Positions 52,415-61,486 of a stretch of 64,000 bases of DNA are shown one piece after another. Location of the stretch: assembly GCF_029051645.1 (NCBI RefSeq), contig NZ_JAACFS010000030.1, positions 1 to 64,000 of the forward strand. Reading direction: 5' to 3'. Every line of letters begins with the position of its first letter. Positions within the stretch are counted from its first letter, which is position 1. The position numbers and the translations under genes were made by a program. Under the pieces are notes generated by a model. The model worked only from the letters and a program-made list of their open reading frames with translations. It did not search any database and was not told where the DNA came from. The DNA comes from Bradyrhizobium sp. CSA112. Lineage in GTDB: Bacteria; Pseudomonadota; Alphaproteobacteria; Rhizobiales; Xanthobacteraceae.

Positions 52415-53620
52415 ATGCGACTAGCCATTATCGGCGCCGGCTTCGCCGGCATGTACGCCGCCCTTTCCTCCGCCCGCCTGCGCGACATTCACGGCGTTTC
52501 GCCTGACGATCTCGAAATCGCACTGATCGCACCGGAGCCGACGCTGGTGGTCCGCCCGCGGCTCTATGAGCCGAGGCCGGAAACCCTGACCGCGCCGCTG
52601 CTTGACGTCCTCAAGGCGATCGACGTCGACTACATCCAGGGCAGCGCCGAGACGATCAACACCGATGCTCGAACGGTGCAGATCACGACTCCAAAGGGCC
52701 CGCGAAAGACTCTGTCCTACGACCGTCTCGTGGTGGCCACCGGCAGCCGCCTGTTCCGCCCCAACATTCCGGGCCTTGCCGAGCACGGCTTCAGTGTTGA
52801 CTCGCTCGATGACGCAATCGCGCTCGATAAGCATCTACACAGCCTGGCCGACCGGCCGGCCATTAACGGGCGCGATACGGTCGTCGTCGCCGGCGGCGGC
52901 TTCACCGGCATCGAGGCAGCAACCGAGCTGCCCGCGCGCTTGCGCGAAATCCTTGGCAAGGACGCCAAGACGCGCGTGATCATCGTCGACCGCAACAGTG
53001 CGATCGCTCCCGACATGGGCGAAGGCCCCCGTCCTGTCATCGAAGACGCCCTGCGCAAGCTCGGTGTGGAGACCCGTCTCGGCGCCGGCGTTGCGGCGCT
53101 CGATGGATCCGGCATCACGCTTGCCGACGGCAAACGCATCGAAGCCGAAACCGTGATCTGGGCGGCCGGCATTCGCGCCGCCCCGTTGACCCAGCAGATT
53201 CCTGCCGAGCGTGACAATTTCGGCCGGCTGCTGGTGGATCGCGATCTGCGCGTGCCGGGTGTCGCCGGCGTCTTCGCCACCGGCGATGCTGCGCGGGCCG
53301 CATGCGACGACCAAGGCAACTACGCGCTGATGTCGTGCCAGCACGCCACGCGGATGGGCGCCTTTGCCGGCAACAATGCCGTCGCCGAACTCCTGGGCGT
53401 TCCGACCAGGCCGTATCACCAGAAGGCCTACGTCACCTGCCTCGACCTCGGCGAAGCCGGCGCTCTGTTCACGCGCGGCTGGGAGCGCAAGGTCGAGATG
53501 GTCGGCGACCTCGCCAAGAAGACCAAGCAGGAGATCAATACTGTCTGGATCTACCCGCCCCGCGCCGAGCGCGCCGCGGCGCTCGCGTCGGCCAATCCGG
53601 AGCGCGTGACCAACCTCTAG
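52415..53620 (+). CDS. NDH-2-like NAD(P)/FAD-dependent oxidoreductase
   Basis: 401 residues. Two dinucleotide-binding folds are clear: FAD at the N-terminus (RLAIIGAGFAGMYAAL) and NAD(P) near residue 160 (VVVAGGGFTGIEAATEL), plus the FAD-contact TGDAARAAC segment near 290. There is no C-terminal membrane helix, unlike respiratory NDH-2. It resembles the single-subunit pyridine nucleotide-disulfide family without redox cysteines. It may supply reduced flavin or quinone for the neighbouring oxidative enzymes. It starts about 100 bp after the pseudogene. Confidence 0.88.
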   Translation: MRLAIIGAGFAGMYAALSSARLRDIHGVSPDDLEIALIAPEPTLVVRPRLYEPRPETLTAPLLDVLKAIDVDYIQGSAETINTDARTVQITTPKGPRKTLSYDRLVVATGSRLFRPNIPGLAEHGFSVDSLDDAIALDKHLHSLADRPAINGRDTVVVAGGGFTGIEAATELPARLREILGKDAKTRVIIVDRNSAIAPDMGEGPRPVIEDALRKLGVETRLGAGVAALDGSGITLADGKRIEAETVIWAAGIRAAPLTQQIPAERDNFGRLLVDRDLRVPGVAGVFATGDAARAACDDQGNYALMSCQHATRMGAFAGNNAVAELLGVPTRPYHQKAYVTCLDLGEAGALFTRGWERKVEMVGDLAKKTKQEINTVWIYPPRAERAAALASANPERVTNL

Positions 53621-53729
53621 ACGCCCCAAGCGATGGCGGCCGCGCTCCCCTGGCTGCGCGGCCTGCTCAACCAAGACCAGCCAGAACCAAGACCAACCAG
53701 GCGCCTTTACTATGAAACAGGAGACGAAC

Positions 53730-54647
53730 ATGAACCTGCACAACACCTCATACCCCGTTACATCGGGACCCGAAGAGCTCGTTCCGTCGCGCTACGCGCT
53801 GAAGGTCGGCGACATTGACGTGCTGGTGGTCAGCGATGGGGTGCTGCCGCTCCCAACCCAAATGTTGGGACACAACGCCGACCCGGCCGACCGCGCGGCC
53901 TGGCTGAAAGACATGTTCTTGCCACAGGACGCGTTCGACTGGGCGCTGAACGTGGTCGTGGTGCGTAGCGGCGGCAAGACCATCCTCATTGACGCTGGAC
54001 TAGGGTCCGATCCGGACTTGAACTTGCCGCGGGCCGGCCAGTTGATCAAGCGACTGGAGGCCGCCGGCATCGATCTTGGGTCCGTGACCGACCTGGTGCT
54101 GACCCACATGCACATGGACCACATTGGCGGGCTGCTCGTCGAGGGGGTGAAGGAGCGACTGCGTAAAGACCTGCGGATCCACGTGGCGGCCGCCGAGGTC
54201 AAGTTCTGGGAGTCGCCCGATTTCTCCCACACCTCCATGCCGCAGGGTTTCCCGGACGCGCTTCGGTCAGCCGCCAAGCGGTTCGTGAGCGAGTACGGGA
54301 GCAACCTGCGGACGTTCGATGAGGAGCACGAGATTGCGCCGGGCGTGGTCGCCCGTCGCACCGGCGGTCACACCCCCGGGCACAGCGTGGTCCGCGTGGC
54401 GTCCGGCGGTGACGGGCTGACGTTCGCCGGGGACGCCGTGTTTACTGTCGGGTTCGAGCAGCCCGACTGGCACAACGGTTTCGAACACGACCCCGAAGAG
54501 GCGGCGCGCGTTCGTATCAGTCTTTTGCGGGAGCTGGCTGAGAGCGGCGAGATGCTGGTGGCCACTCACCTGCCGTTCCCGTCCATCGGACGGGTGGCGG
54601 CCGACGGCGACGCCTTCCGTTTCGTACCGGTCTTCTGGGACTACTGA
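53730..54647 (+). CDS. MBL-fold metallo-hydrolase
   Basis: 305 residues from the ATG at 53730, chosen for AGGAG six bases upstream; an ATG at 53712 precedes it. The di-metal signature is complete: Thr-His-Met-His-Met-Asp-His (His126, His128, Asp130, His131), Gly-Gly-His-Thr-Pro-Gly-His, Phe-Ala-Gly-Asp and Ala-Thr-His-Leu-Pro. This resembles AHL lactonases and related ring-opening hydrolases. Its substrate is not deducible; the cluster suggests a lactone or oxidised metabolite. Confidence 0.9.
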   Translation: MNLHNTSYPVTSGPEELVPSRYALKVGDIDVLVVSDGVLPLPTQMLGHNADPADRAAWLKDMFLPQDAFDWALNVVVVRSGGKTILIDAGLGSDPDLNLPRAGQLIKRLEAAGIDLGSVTDLVLTHMHMDHIGGLLVEGVKERLRKDLRIHVAAAEVKFWESPDFSHTSMPQGFPDALRSAAKRFVSEYGSNLRTFDEEHEIAPGVVARRTGGHTPGHSVVRVASGGDGLTFAGDAVFTVGFEQPDWHNGFEHDPEEAARVRISLLRELAESGEMLVATHLPFPSIGRVAADGDAFRFVPVFWDY

Positions 54648-54667
54648 CCGCTCGTTGGGTTAAGGCC

Positions 54668-54701
54668 GAACCAGGGCGCGTATGAGTTCGCGCCCTGGTT
54701 C
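54668..54701. other. Perfect 13-bp hairpin between MBL and SDR genes
   Basis: GAACCAGGGCGCG and CGCGCCCTGGTTC (54668-54680, 54689-54701) flank an eight-base loop. No T run follows, so it is a stem-loop of unknown role, possibly attenuation or transcript stabilisation. Confidence 0.75.
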
Positions 54702-54778
54702 AATACCTCGCAACCACTGAGCCGCTGAAACCGAAGCGGTCGCTTAATGCCCGCTTTGACCAACTTCCAACTTTACAG

Positions 54779-55540
54779 ATGAGTCGAACGAACATGCAGA
54801 ATGAAAAGGTCATGATCATAACGGGCGGCAGCTCTGGCATCGGTCGGGCGGCCGCGCTCCGTTTTGCCAACCAGGGCGACAAGGTGCTCATCACCGGCCG
54901 CCGCGCCGGCCCCGTCGAGCAAACGGTGGCGGAGCATAAGAATATCGCGGGCATCGTTGCGAATACCGCCTCTGCTGAAGACGCCAGGCGGACCATCGCC
55001 ACGGCGGTCGACAAGTGGGGCCGAGTGGATGCGCTCGTCAACAACGCCGGCGCGGGCGCCATCCTTCCGTTATCGGATGCGACAGCCGATCGGATCACAG
55101 ACATCTTTTCCGTCAATGTGCTCGGTCCGAGCCTGCTGGCCCGCGCCGCCCTTCCTCACCTGAAGGCGACGCAGGGCACCATCATCAACATCTCCTCGAC
55201 CTTCGGTCACCGGCCGGCGGCGGGACTATCGCACTACGCCGCCAGCAAGGCGGCGCTGGAACACCTGACCCGCTGCTGGGCGCTCGAACTCGCGCCGCTC
55301 GGAATAAGGGTGAATGCGGTCGCGGCCGGGCCCACGGAATCCGGCGCCTTGACCGGGATGATGGGGCTATCTGCGGAACAGGCAGAAGCCGTCAAGGAAG
55401 ACGAGCGCGCACGGATTCCGCTCGGGCGGCGCGGCGTTCCCGACGACATCGCGGAATGGATTGTCCAGCTTGCGGGCCCCGCCTCGCAATGGCTGACGGG
55501 CCAGGTTCTCGCCGTCGATGGCGGCTTGGGACTGGCTTAG
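54779..55540 (+). CDS. Short-chain dehydrogenase/reductase
   Basis: 253 residues. The SDR signature is complete: TGGSSGIGRAAAL (cofactor), Asn-Asn-Ala-Gly, the catalytic Ser in Ile-Ser-Ser-Thr-Phe-Gly, and Tyr-x-x-x-Lys in HYAASKAALEHL. An Arg in ITGRRAGP after the second strand suggests NADPH preference. The C-terminal SQWLTGQVLAVDGGLGLA is typical. It reduces or oxidises an alcohol or carbonyl that I cannot name; it closes the accessory cluster. Confidence 0.92.
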   Translation: MSRTNMQNEKVMIITGGSSGIGRAAALRFANQGDKVLITGRRAGPVEQTVAEHKNIAGIVANTASAEDARRTIATAVDKWGRVDALVNNAGAGAILPLSDATADRITDIFSVNVLGPSLLARAALPHLKATQGTIINISSTFGHRPAAGLSHYAASKAALEHLTRCWALELAPLGIRVNAVAAGPTESGALTGMMGLSAEQAEAVKEDERARIPLGRRGVPDDIAEWIVQLAGPASQWLTGQVLAVDGGLGLA

Positions 55541-55574
55541 TTTCCGCGCTGCCAATTGCGCTCCAAATCTCGTG

Positions 55575-55597
55575 ATGCCCGGCCCAATCCCGGGCAT
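55575..55597. repeat. Short hairpin between SDR and HAD genes
   Basis: ATGCCCGG (55575-55582) pairs with CCGGGCAT (55590-55597). It lies between convergent genes, as do other hairpins in the window. Confidence 0.65.
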
Positions 55598-55714
55598 TGC
55601 TGCGTTCTCATGAGTCCACGCCCTACCAGGTCTTGCGTTTTCGGATGACGTAAGGCCCATTGCTACTTTGCATGGGGTTGTTTTCGCAATTTTGAGTCCG
55701 GTGCAGCGATGCAC

Positions 55715-56569
55715 CTACCATCGCAGCTCGCGCATCAACGCGCGGGGCGGGTGGCCGAACAGCTCCTTTACCGAAGCCGGGTCGAACTGCTCGATGCCCT
55801 CGAACTCCTCGGAATGGATGCCGCGGGTGAGGAAAAGACAATCGATTCCGAAGCCGTGCGCGCCGGTGAGATCGGTCCGCACCGAATCCCCGATCGCCAG
55901 CACGCGGTCGAGCGAGGTCGGCTGGCCGCGGCGCTCAGCTGCGAGTGCCATCGCGCGCTCATAGATCGGCCGGTGCGGCTTGCCGTAGAAGATCGCCTCG
56001 CCGCCGAGTTCGCGATAGAGCTCGGCGATCGCGCCCGCGCAATAGATCAACCGGTCGCCGCGTTCGACGACAATGTCGGGGTTGGCGCAAATCAGCGGCA
56101 GCTTATGCTCGCGCGCCTGCAGCATCATCGCGCGATAGTCTTCCGCCGATTCGGTTTCGTCATCGAACAGGCCGGTGCAGACGATGTAGTCGGCCTGCTC
56201 CAGCGGCGCCATCACGGCATCGAGCCCGCGATGGATCGAAGAGTCCCGCTCCGGACCGATCCAGAACATCTTCTTGCCGGGATGATCGGCAACGAAATTC
56301 CGGGTCAGGTCGCCGGAAGAGACGATGGCGTCGTAGGCTTCGTCGGCGACGCCGAACTTGCGCAACTGGCGCTGCACGGAATCGGCCGGCCGCGGCGCAT
56401 TGGTGATCAGGATGACGGTGCCGCCGCGCTGGCGATAGGTGTGCAGCGCCTCGCAGGCTTCGGGAAAGGACTCGAGCCCGTTATGCACCACGCCCCAGAT
56501 GTCGGAGAGGATAACCTCTACGCCGTCCACGAGGTCGCGCAGCCGTTCGACAAACCGCAATGAGGTCAT
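55715..56569 (-). CDS. HAD-superfamily hydrolase, class IIA (TIGR01459 type)
   Basis: 284 residues. The HAD motifs are in order: motif I in ILSDIWGVVHNGL, motif II Thr in ITNAPRPAD, motif III Lys in YGKPHRPIY, and motif IV Asp in AIGDSVRTDLTGA. The Asp-Ile-Trp-Gly-Val opening is distinctive for the alphaproteobacterial TIGR01459 family, probably cytosolic phosphatases related to NagD. Substrate unknown. It is transcribed toward the accessory cluster. Confidence 0.9.
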   Translation of the reverse strand: MTSLRFVERLRDLVDGVEVILSDIWGVVHNGLESFPEACEALHTYRQRGGTVILITNAPRPADSVQRQLRKFGVADEAYDAIVSSGDLTRNFVADHPGKKMFWIGPERDSSIHRGLDAVMAPLEQADYIVCTGLFDDETESAEDYRAMMLQAREHKLPLICANPDIVVERGDRLIYCAGAIAELYRELGGEAIFYGKPHRPIYERAMALAAERRGQPTSLDRVLAIGDSVRTDLTGAHGFGIDCLFLTRGIHSEEFEGIEQFDPASVKELFGHPPRALMRELRW

Positions 56570-56584
56570 GATTTCGGAAGCCTG

Positions 56585-58054
56585 CTAGCCCGGTCCAGCG
56601 GCGCGGCGCGCCAGCGCGGCATTGCCGGTCGTCCGCATCGCGGGCTCAGCGGCGGGGCTGGCAATGGGAACGGTGTTGCTGGAGCCATTGGGACTGCCGG
56701 ATTCCTTGTTCAGGCTGGTCCCGCCGGTAGCAGATGCCCCTTCGGGCCGCAACGGCCGCGGCGGCGCAAACAGGAAACCCTGCCCAAACCGCACGTCATA
56801 GTCGAGCAGGTCCACCACCGCGCGCTCGCCCTCGATCTTTTCGGCGATCAGGTCGATGCCGAAGCGGCCGAGCAGATCGGAAAGGTCGGAAGGGTGGATA
56901 TCCGAGGTCGAGCTCTGCTTGGGATCGAGCAACAATGCCGCCGGCACCTTGATGAAGCGGACGCCGCGGTCGGCGAGGTCGCGAGGCTCGATCCGCAAGT
57001 CGGTGACATGATCGATCGAGAAGCGGTAACCACGCTGCGACAGCGCCGCGAGGTTCTCGATTTCGGCCGGGCCGAGCTGGCGGAACGTCGCCTGCTTGAA
57101 CTCGAGCACGAAGGACGGCGCCAACGCCCGATTGGCGTCGAGGAAGTCGAGACATTGCGCGAAATTGGCGGAATTGCCGAGCGTCGCCGCGGAGACGTTG
57201 CAGAACACGCCGACGTCCTTGTTGCGCACCATCAGGCGGCGCAACACCTGGACACAGCGCAACATCACCATGTGGTCGATTTTGCCGATCAGCCCGCCGG
57301 CTTCGGCGGTGGCGATGAAATCGTCGGCGGTGAGGATCTGGTCCTTGTCGTCGCGCAGCCGCGTCACTGCCTCATAGAAGCGCACCTTGCGCTGCGGCAG
57401 CGTGACCATCGGCTGCAGGTAGATGTCGAGCCGGTTTTCCTCGACGGCGTTTTTCACCGCGCCAAGCAGTTGGGGCTGGCGGCGCGAGGCAGATGTTGCT
57501 TCCGCGGCAATTGCAGCCGTCGCCGGCTTTGCGGCAGCAGCCGGGGCGGGCCTCACGGCAGGCGCCGGCTGTTCCGCGGCGAGCGCCGGTTCGTTCCGCG
57601 GTTCGTTATCCGGCCCGCCCGCCGGGGCGGGGGCCGCGGGCGCCGGGCCCGATGCCAGCAGATCCTCATGGCTCGCCACCGAGACGGCCAGTTGCTTGAC
57701 CAGCACGCCGAGTTCGTTGATCTCGCCGAGGACGGCCTGGATGCGGTCGGAGCTTGTAGAGTTCGCCGACACTACCCGGCCCTCGACGGCGGCGAGCCGG
57801 CGGCCGAATTCGGCGACCTGGCGGGCGAGGTCGGCGGTGCCGCGCGAAAGATCGGCGATCTGGCCGCCGACGTCGGAACGGTCGCGCAGCCGCATCGACA
57901 CAGCGTTGTAGAGGATCAGGAAGGTCAGCGCGGTAAGCGCCACGAGTGCGGATTCGGTGCCGCTGAAGCCCGCCACCGCATGCAGGACGAGCCCGAGGGA
58001 GGCTGCAACCAGCACCATGCAGATGGCGATGAAAATCGTCGAAATGCGAATCAT
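56585..58054 (-). CDS. TipF-like membrane protein with degenerate EAL domain
   Basis: 489 residues. Two transmembrane helices (about 7-27, 34-52) precede a coiled coil (60-125), an Ala/Pro-rich linker (about 130-190) and an EAL domain (about 195-450). The EAL catalytic residues are eroded: Glu-Ala-Val-Thr-Arg keeps the first Glu, the Asp-Asp-Phe-Gly motif reads Asp-His-Val-Thr, and the second Glu motif is lost (Leu-Glu-Phe-Lys-Gln). Phosphodiesterase activity is unlikely. The domain order (TM, coiled coil, EAL) matches Caulobacter TipF, a c-di-GMP-binding flagellar placement factor. Assignment by architecture only. Confidence 0.8.
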   Translation of the reverse strand: MIRISTIFIAICMVLVAASLGLVLHAVAGFSGTESALVALTALTFLILYNAVSMRLRDRSDVGGQIADLSRGTADLARQVAEFGRRLAAVEGRVVSANSTSSDRIQAVLGEINELGVLVKQLAVSVASHEDLLASGPAPAAPAPAGGPDNEPRNEPALAAEQPAPAVRPAPAAAAKPATAAIAAEATSASRRQPQLLGAVKNAVEENRLDIYLQPMVTLPQRKVRFYEAVTRLRDDKDQILTADDFIATAEAGGLIGKIDHMVMLRCVQVLRRLMVRNKDVGVFCNVSAATLGNSANFAQCLDFLDANRALAPSFVLEFKQATFRQLGPAEIENLAALSQRGYRFSIDHVTDLRIEPRDLADRGVRFIKVPAALLLDPKQSSTSDIHPSDLSDLLGRFGIDLIAEKIEGERAVVDLLDYDVRFGQGFLFAPPRPLRPEGASATGGTSLNKESGSPNGSSNTVPIASPAAEPAMRTTGNAALARRAAGPG

Positions 58055-58214
58055 GTTGCGCGCTACGCCCTCAAGGTCCGAACTGCCCTCACCCGGGAAA
58101 ACACGGAAGTCTCAGGCACGTTCCGATATGCGCTCCCCCAAGCGCTGCAACCTTAACATCAATGTTGATTCGCAGAGCTAGTGTTCTTTCGACACGGTCG
58201 GAACTGGAATGTAG

Positions 58215-58335
58215 CGCCGGTCAGTCACGTGTCCCGGCCCTGATGCGCAATTGCGCATCAGGAGCCGGGACCCATGTCTAGGATCAGGACTGACGAGAGG
58301 TGGGCCCCGGCTCAGGGCCGGGGCACGAGAGCGAT
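58215..58335. repeat. Palindromic repeat with a perfect 24-bp core
   Basis: The core CCTGATGCGCAA-TTGCGCATCAGG (58239-58262) is a perfect palindrome. Outer arms GTCCCGGC (58231-58238) and GCCGGGAC (58264-58271) extend the stem. Further on, GGGCCCCGGCTC and GGGCCGGGGCAC make a second structure. This sits between the TipF-like gene and the transaminase gene, in tandem orientation. Confidence 0.85.
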
Positions 58336-58337
58336 GG

Positions 58338-59684
58338 CTACGCCGTCGCCCGGATCACCTTGGCGACCTTCTCGATGATCTCGCCGATCTGGTCCTCGGT
58401 AACGATCAGGGGCGGGGTCAGTGCCAGCGTATCGCCGGCCACCCGGATCATCAGATCGTTGTCGTGGAAGGCGCTGTTGAGCCCGGCAAAACCGCGCTTG
58501 CCCGGCGCGTCGGCCTGCGGCGCGAGGTCGATGCCGGCGGTCAGGCCGATGGTGCGGATATCCACCACACCCGGTTCGTTCCGCAGCGACATTACGGCGT
58601 CGGCGAATTTCGGCTCGAGCCCATGAGCACGCTCGAACAGCTTTTCGTCGCGGTAGATGTCGAGGGTGGCCAGAGCGGCGGCGCAGGCCAGCGGGTGGGC
58701 CGAATAGGTATAGCCGTGGGTCAGCTCGACGGCATGTTCCGGGCCGCTCATGAAAGCGTCGTGGATGGTATCGCGCACCAGCACGCCGCCCATCGGGGCT
58801 GCGCCATTGGTGACGCCCTTGGCGAAGGTCAGCATATCAGGCACCACGCCGTAGCGTTCGGCGGCAAAAGCAAAGCCGAGCCGGCCAAAGCCCGTGATGA
58901 CCTCGTCGAAGATCAAGAGGATGCCGTGCTTCTGGGTGATCTCGCGCAGGCGCTTGAGATAGCCCTTCGGAGCCGGCAGCACACCGGTCGATCCGGCCAT
59001 CGGCTCGACGATCACGGCGGCGATGGTGTTGGCACCGTGCAGGTTGACCAGCCGCTCCAATTCATCGGCGAAATGCGCGCCATAGTCCGGCTCGCCTTTG
59101 CTGAAGGCCTGTTTGTCGCGGTCGTAGGTCGCCGGCAAATGGTCGACGCCGGTGAGCAGCGAGCCGAACAGCTTGCGGTTACCAACGATGCCGCCAACCG
59201 AGGTGCCGCCGAAACCGACGCCGTGATAGCCGCGCTCACGGCCGATCAGGCGGATGCGGCCGCCTTGACCGTTGATCTGGTGATAGGCCAGGGCGATTTT
59301 CAGCGCGGTATCGGCCGCCTCCGAGCCGGAATTGCAAAAGAATACGTGGTCGAGGCCGGCGGGCGCGAGCTCGGCGATGCGGTTGGCGAGCTCGAAGGCC
59401 TGCGGGATGCCGAACTGGAACGGCGGCGCATAGTCCAGCGCCTCGGCCTGCTTGGCGATCGCCGCCGAAATCTGGGTGCGGCCGTGGCCGGCATTGGTGC
59501 ACCACATGCCCGAGGCGGCGTCGATGATCTTGCGGCCGTCGACCGTGAAGTAATGCATGTCCTTGGCGCCGGCGAGCAGCCGCGGGTTTTTCTTGAACGC
59601 CCGGTTCGCGGTGAACGGCATCCAGTGTGCGGCGAGGTCGTTCGGAACGTTGATGGGGGTCGGGCGGGGGCTCTTGTCCAGCAT
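58338..59684 (-). CDS. Omega-amino acid:pyruvate aminotransferase (class III, PLP)
   Basis: 448 residues from the ATG at 59684 (GAGGCC upstream; the upstream open frame is unlikely to be coding). The class III aminotransferase core is clear: LIFDEVITGFGRLG (PLP ring Asp) and TFAKGVTNGAAPMGG with the PLP Lys. Relatives transfer the amino group of beta-alanine, taurine-like or other omega-amino compounds to pyruvate. Annotation in relatives varies between beta-alanine:pyruvate and other omega transaminases; the exact donor cannot be told. Confidence 0.9.
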   Translation of the reverse strand: MLDKSPRPTPINVPNDLAAHWMPFTANRAFKKNPRLLAGAKDMHYFTVDGRKIIDAASGMWCTNAGHGRTQISAAIAKQAEALDYAPPFQFGIPQAFELANRIAELAPAGLDHVFFCNSGSEAADTALKIALAYHQINGQGGRIRLIGRERGYHGVGFGGTSVGGIVGNRKLFGSLLTGVDHLPATYDRDKQAFSKGEPDYGAHFADELERLVNLHGANTIAAVIVEPMAGSTGVLPAPKGYLKRLREITQKHGILLIFDEVITGFGRLGFAFAAERYGVVPDMLTFAKGVTNGAAPMGGVLVRDTIHDAFMSGPEHAVELTHGYTYSAHPLACAAALATLDIYRDEKLFERAHGLEPKFADAVMSLRNEPGVVDIRTIGLTAGIDLAPQADAPGKRGFAGLNSAFHDNDLMIRVAGDTLALTPPLIVTEDQIGEIIEKVAKVIRATA

Positions 59685-59793
59685 GGGGAGGCCTCTTTGA
59701 TGTTTGGGGCGTCGGACTGATGCCAAACTATCAGTTTCGCCCTTCAACGGGAACGCCAGCACGCCGTGATATTTGCGCGCAATTCCGTAAAAT

Positions 59794-60759
59794 TCAGAGG
59801 TCGGCGGCGGCGATCCAGAATACTTCGCCCTCGGAATCCTCGGTATCGAGCCAGAGCAGCGGTAATTGCGGATAGGCGGCCTCGAGTTGCGGGCGGCAGC
59901 GGCCGATTTCGCATAGCAGCCCACCCTGCGGTGTCAGGTGCGCTTCTGCCTCGTCCAGAATGCGGCGGACGACGTCGATCCCGTCGGCGCCACCGTCGAA
60001 GGCAAGCTTCGGCTCCGCACGGCATTCACGCGGCAGATCGGCCATGCCTTCCGCATCGACGTAGGGCGGATTGGAAATGATGAGGTCGTAGCGCTTTTCG
60101 CCAAGCGGTTTGAACAGATCGCCGCGGTATAGCGTGAGGCGATGCTGCAAGCCGTAATCCCGGACATTGCGCGCGGCGACGTCGAGCGCGTCCTTTGAAA
60201 TATCGACCGCGTCGATTTCGGCATTCGGAAAATTCCGGCTGGCCAGAATGGCAAGGCAGCCCGAGCCGGTGCACAGGTCGAGCACGCTTTCTACCGCGGT
60301 CGGGTCCGACATCAGCGAGCCGGCCTCCTCGTCGCCGTCGCCGCCGAAATGCTGGTCCAGCAATTCGCCGATGAAGGAGCGCGGCACAATCGTGCGCTCG
60401 TCGACATAGAAGGGCAGGCCGCGCATGTAGATCTTGTTGACGAGATAGGCGGCGGGCTTTCGCGTCGTGACGCGGCGCGCGATCAGGTCGAGAATCTTGC
60501 GGCCTTCGGCCGCCGTGACGCGCGCGGTTGCAAAGGTCTCGAACTGGTCGGGGTGCAGATGCAACGCCTCGCAGACCAGGAAGACGGCCTCCGCAATCGG
60601 ATCGGTGGTGCCGTGCGCAAACACCAGTTCGGCCTCGGTGAAACGGCTGACGGCGTAGCGGACGAAATCGAGCAGCGTTAGCAATTCGCCTGCACCGACC
60701 TTGGGGAGTTTCGACGGGCTGGCGCCGCGCTTCGCCGCCGGGTTTGCGCGTTTGGCCAT
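59794..60759 (-). CDS. prmB: Ribosomal protein L3 glutamine N5-methyltransferase PrmB
   Basis: 321 residues. PrmB methylates a glutamine of ribosomal protein L3, using SAM. The SAM motif VLDLCTGSGCLAILASRNFP and catalytic IISNPPYVDAEGM (Asn-Pro-Pro-Tyr) are clear. It has the N-terminal helical domain of PrmB (about 1-110) rather than that of PrmC. The start overlaps moaE by 1 base (TGATG), which makes it the tail of the uvrC-pgsA-moaD-moaE run. Confidence 0.92.
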   Translation of the reverse strand: MAKRANPAAKRGASPSKLPKVGAGELLTLLDFVRYAVSRFTEAELVFAHGTTDPIAEAVFLVCEALHLHPDQFETFATARVTAAEGRKILDLIARRVTTRKPAAYLVNKIYMRGLPFYVDERTIVPRSFIGELLDQHFGGDGDEEAGSLMSDPTAVESVLDLCTGSGCLAILASRNFPNAEIDAVDISKDALDVAARNVRDYGLQHRLTLYRGDLFKPLGEKRYDLIISNPPYVDAEGMADLPRECRAEPKLAFDGGADGIDVVRRILDEAEAHLTPQGGLLCEIGRCRPQLEAAYPQLPLLWLDTEDSEGEVFWIAAADL

Positions 60760-61226
60760 CAGGGTTTGGTCCAGCGCGCGGTGGCCGCGTCATCATGGTC
60801 GCGCGCCTCGACCCAACTGGTGCCTTTTTCGCTTTCCTCGCGCTTCCAGAACGGCGCGTTGGTTTTCAGGTAGTCCATCAGGAATTCCGCTGCTTCAAAG
60901 GCCGCCTGCCGATGCGGCGAAGCGGTTATCACCAGCACGATGTTCTCGCCCGGTGCGATGCGGCCGAAGCGGTGAATGACGGTCAGGCCTTGCAACGGCC
61001 AACGCGACAACGCCTCGTCGGTGTGGCGGGCGATCTCGGCTTCCGCCATACCGGGATAATGCTCGAGCGTCAGCGCGGCGATCGGTTCGCCATTCTCGCT
61101 GCCGCGGCAAATGCCGCTGAACGTAACGACTGCGCCGATATCGGTGCGGCCTTTGGTGAGCGCCGCGATCTCCTGCGCAACGTCGAAATCGCCTTCCTGG
61201 ATACGGATGGTCGCGGTGACGGACAT
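60759..61226 (-). CDS. moaE: Molybdopterin synthase catalytic subunit MoaE
   Basis: 155 residues from the ATG at 61226 (a TTG 12 bases earlier overlaps moaD). MoaE, with MoaD, inserts the dithiolene sulfurs into precursor Z to make molybdopterin. The conserved TFSGICRG near residue 36, the HRFGRI and HRQAAFEAAEFLMDYLKTNAPFWKRE segments, and the lysines that bind precursor Z are present. moaD precedes it directly; other molybdopterin genes are not in the window. Confidence 0.95.
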   Translation of the reverse strand: MSVTATIRIQEGDFDVAQEIAALTKGRTDIGAVVTFSGICRGSENGEPIAALTLEHYPGMAEAEIARHTDEALSRWPLQGLTVIHRFGRIAPGENIVLVITASPHRQAAFEAAEFLMDYLKTNAPFWKREESEKGTSWVEARDHDDAATARWTKP

Positions 61227-61234
61227 GGTTGAGG

Positions 61235-61486
61235 TCAACCGCCGGTCATCGGCGGGAAGAACGCAATCTCACGCGCGCCTGATATCACGGCGTCCGGCTT
61301 GACGTGGGCCTGGTCGATCGCGGCGCGGATCACCTTCGGCTTTTCGAAGGCATAGGCGTAGGCCTCGCCGCGGCTGGACAGCCAGCCGATCAGATCGTTC
61401 ACCGTGCGCACGTCGGCCGGCGGCTCGACGGTTTCCTCCGCCATGCCGACCCGCTCGCGTACCCAGGCGAAATATTTGACCTTCAC
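61235..61486 (-). CDS. moaD: Molybdopterin synthase sulfur carrier subunit MoaD
   Basis: 83 residues from a GTG at 61486, overlapping the pgsA stop by GTGA. The ubiquitin-like beta-grasp fold ends in the obligatory Gly-Gly (Phe-Pro-Pro-Met-Thr-Gly-Gly), which carries a thiocarboxylate. Larger upstream open frames run through pgsA in another frame and are not real. It pairs with moaE immediately downstream. Confidence 0.95.
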   Translation of the reverse strand: MKVKYFAWVRERVGMAEETVEPPADVRTVNDLIGWLSSRGEAYAYAFEKPKVIRAAIDQAHVKPDAVISGAREIAFFPPMTGG

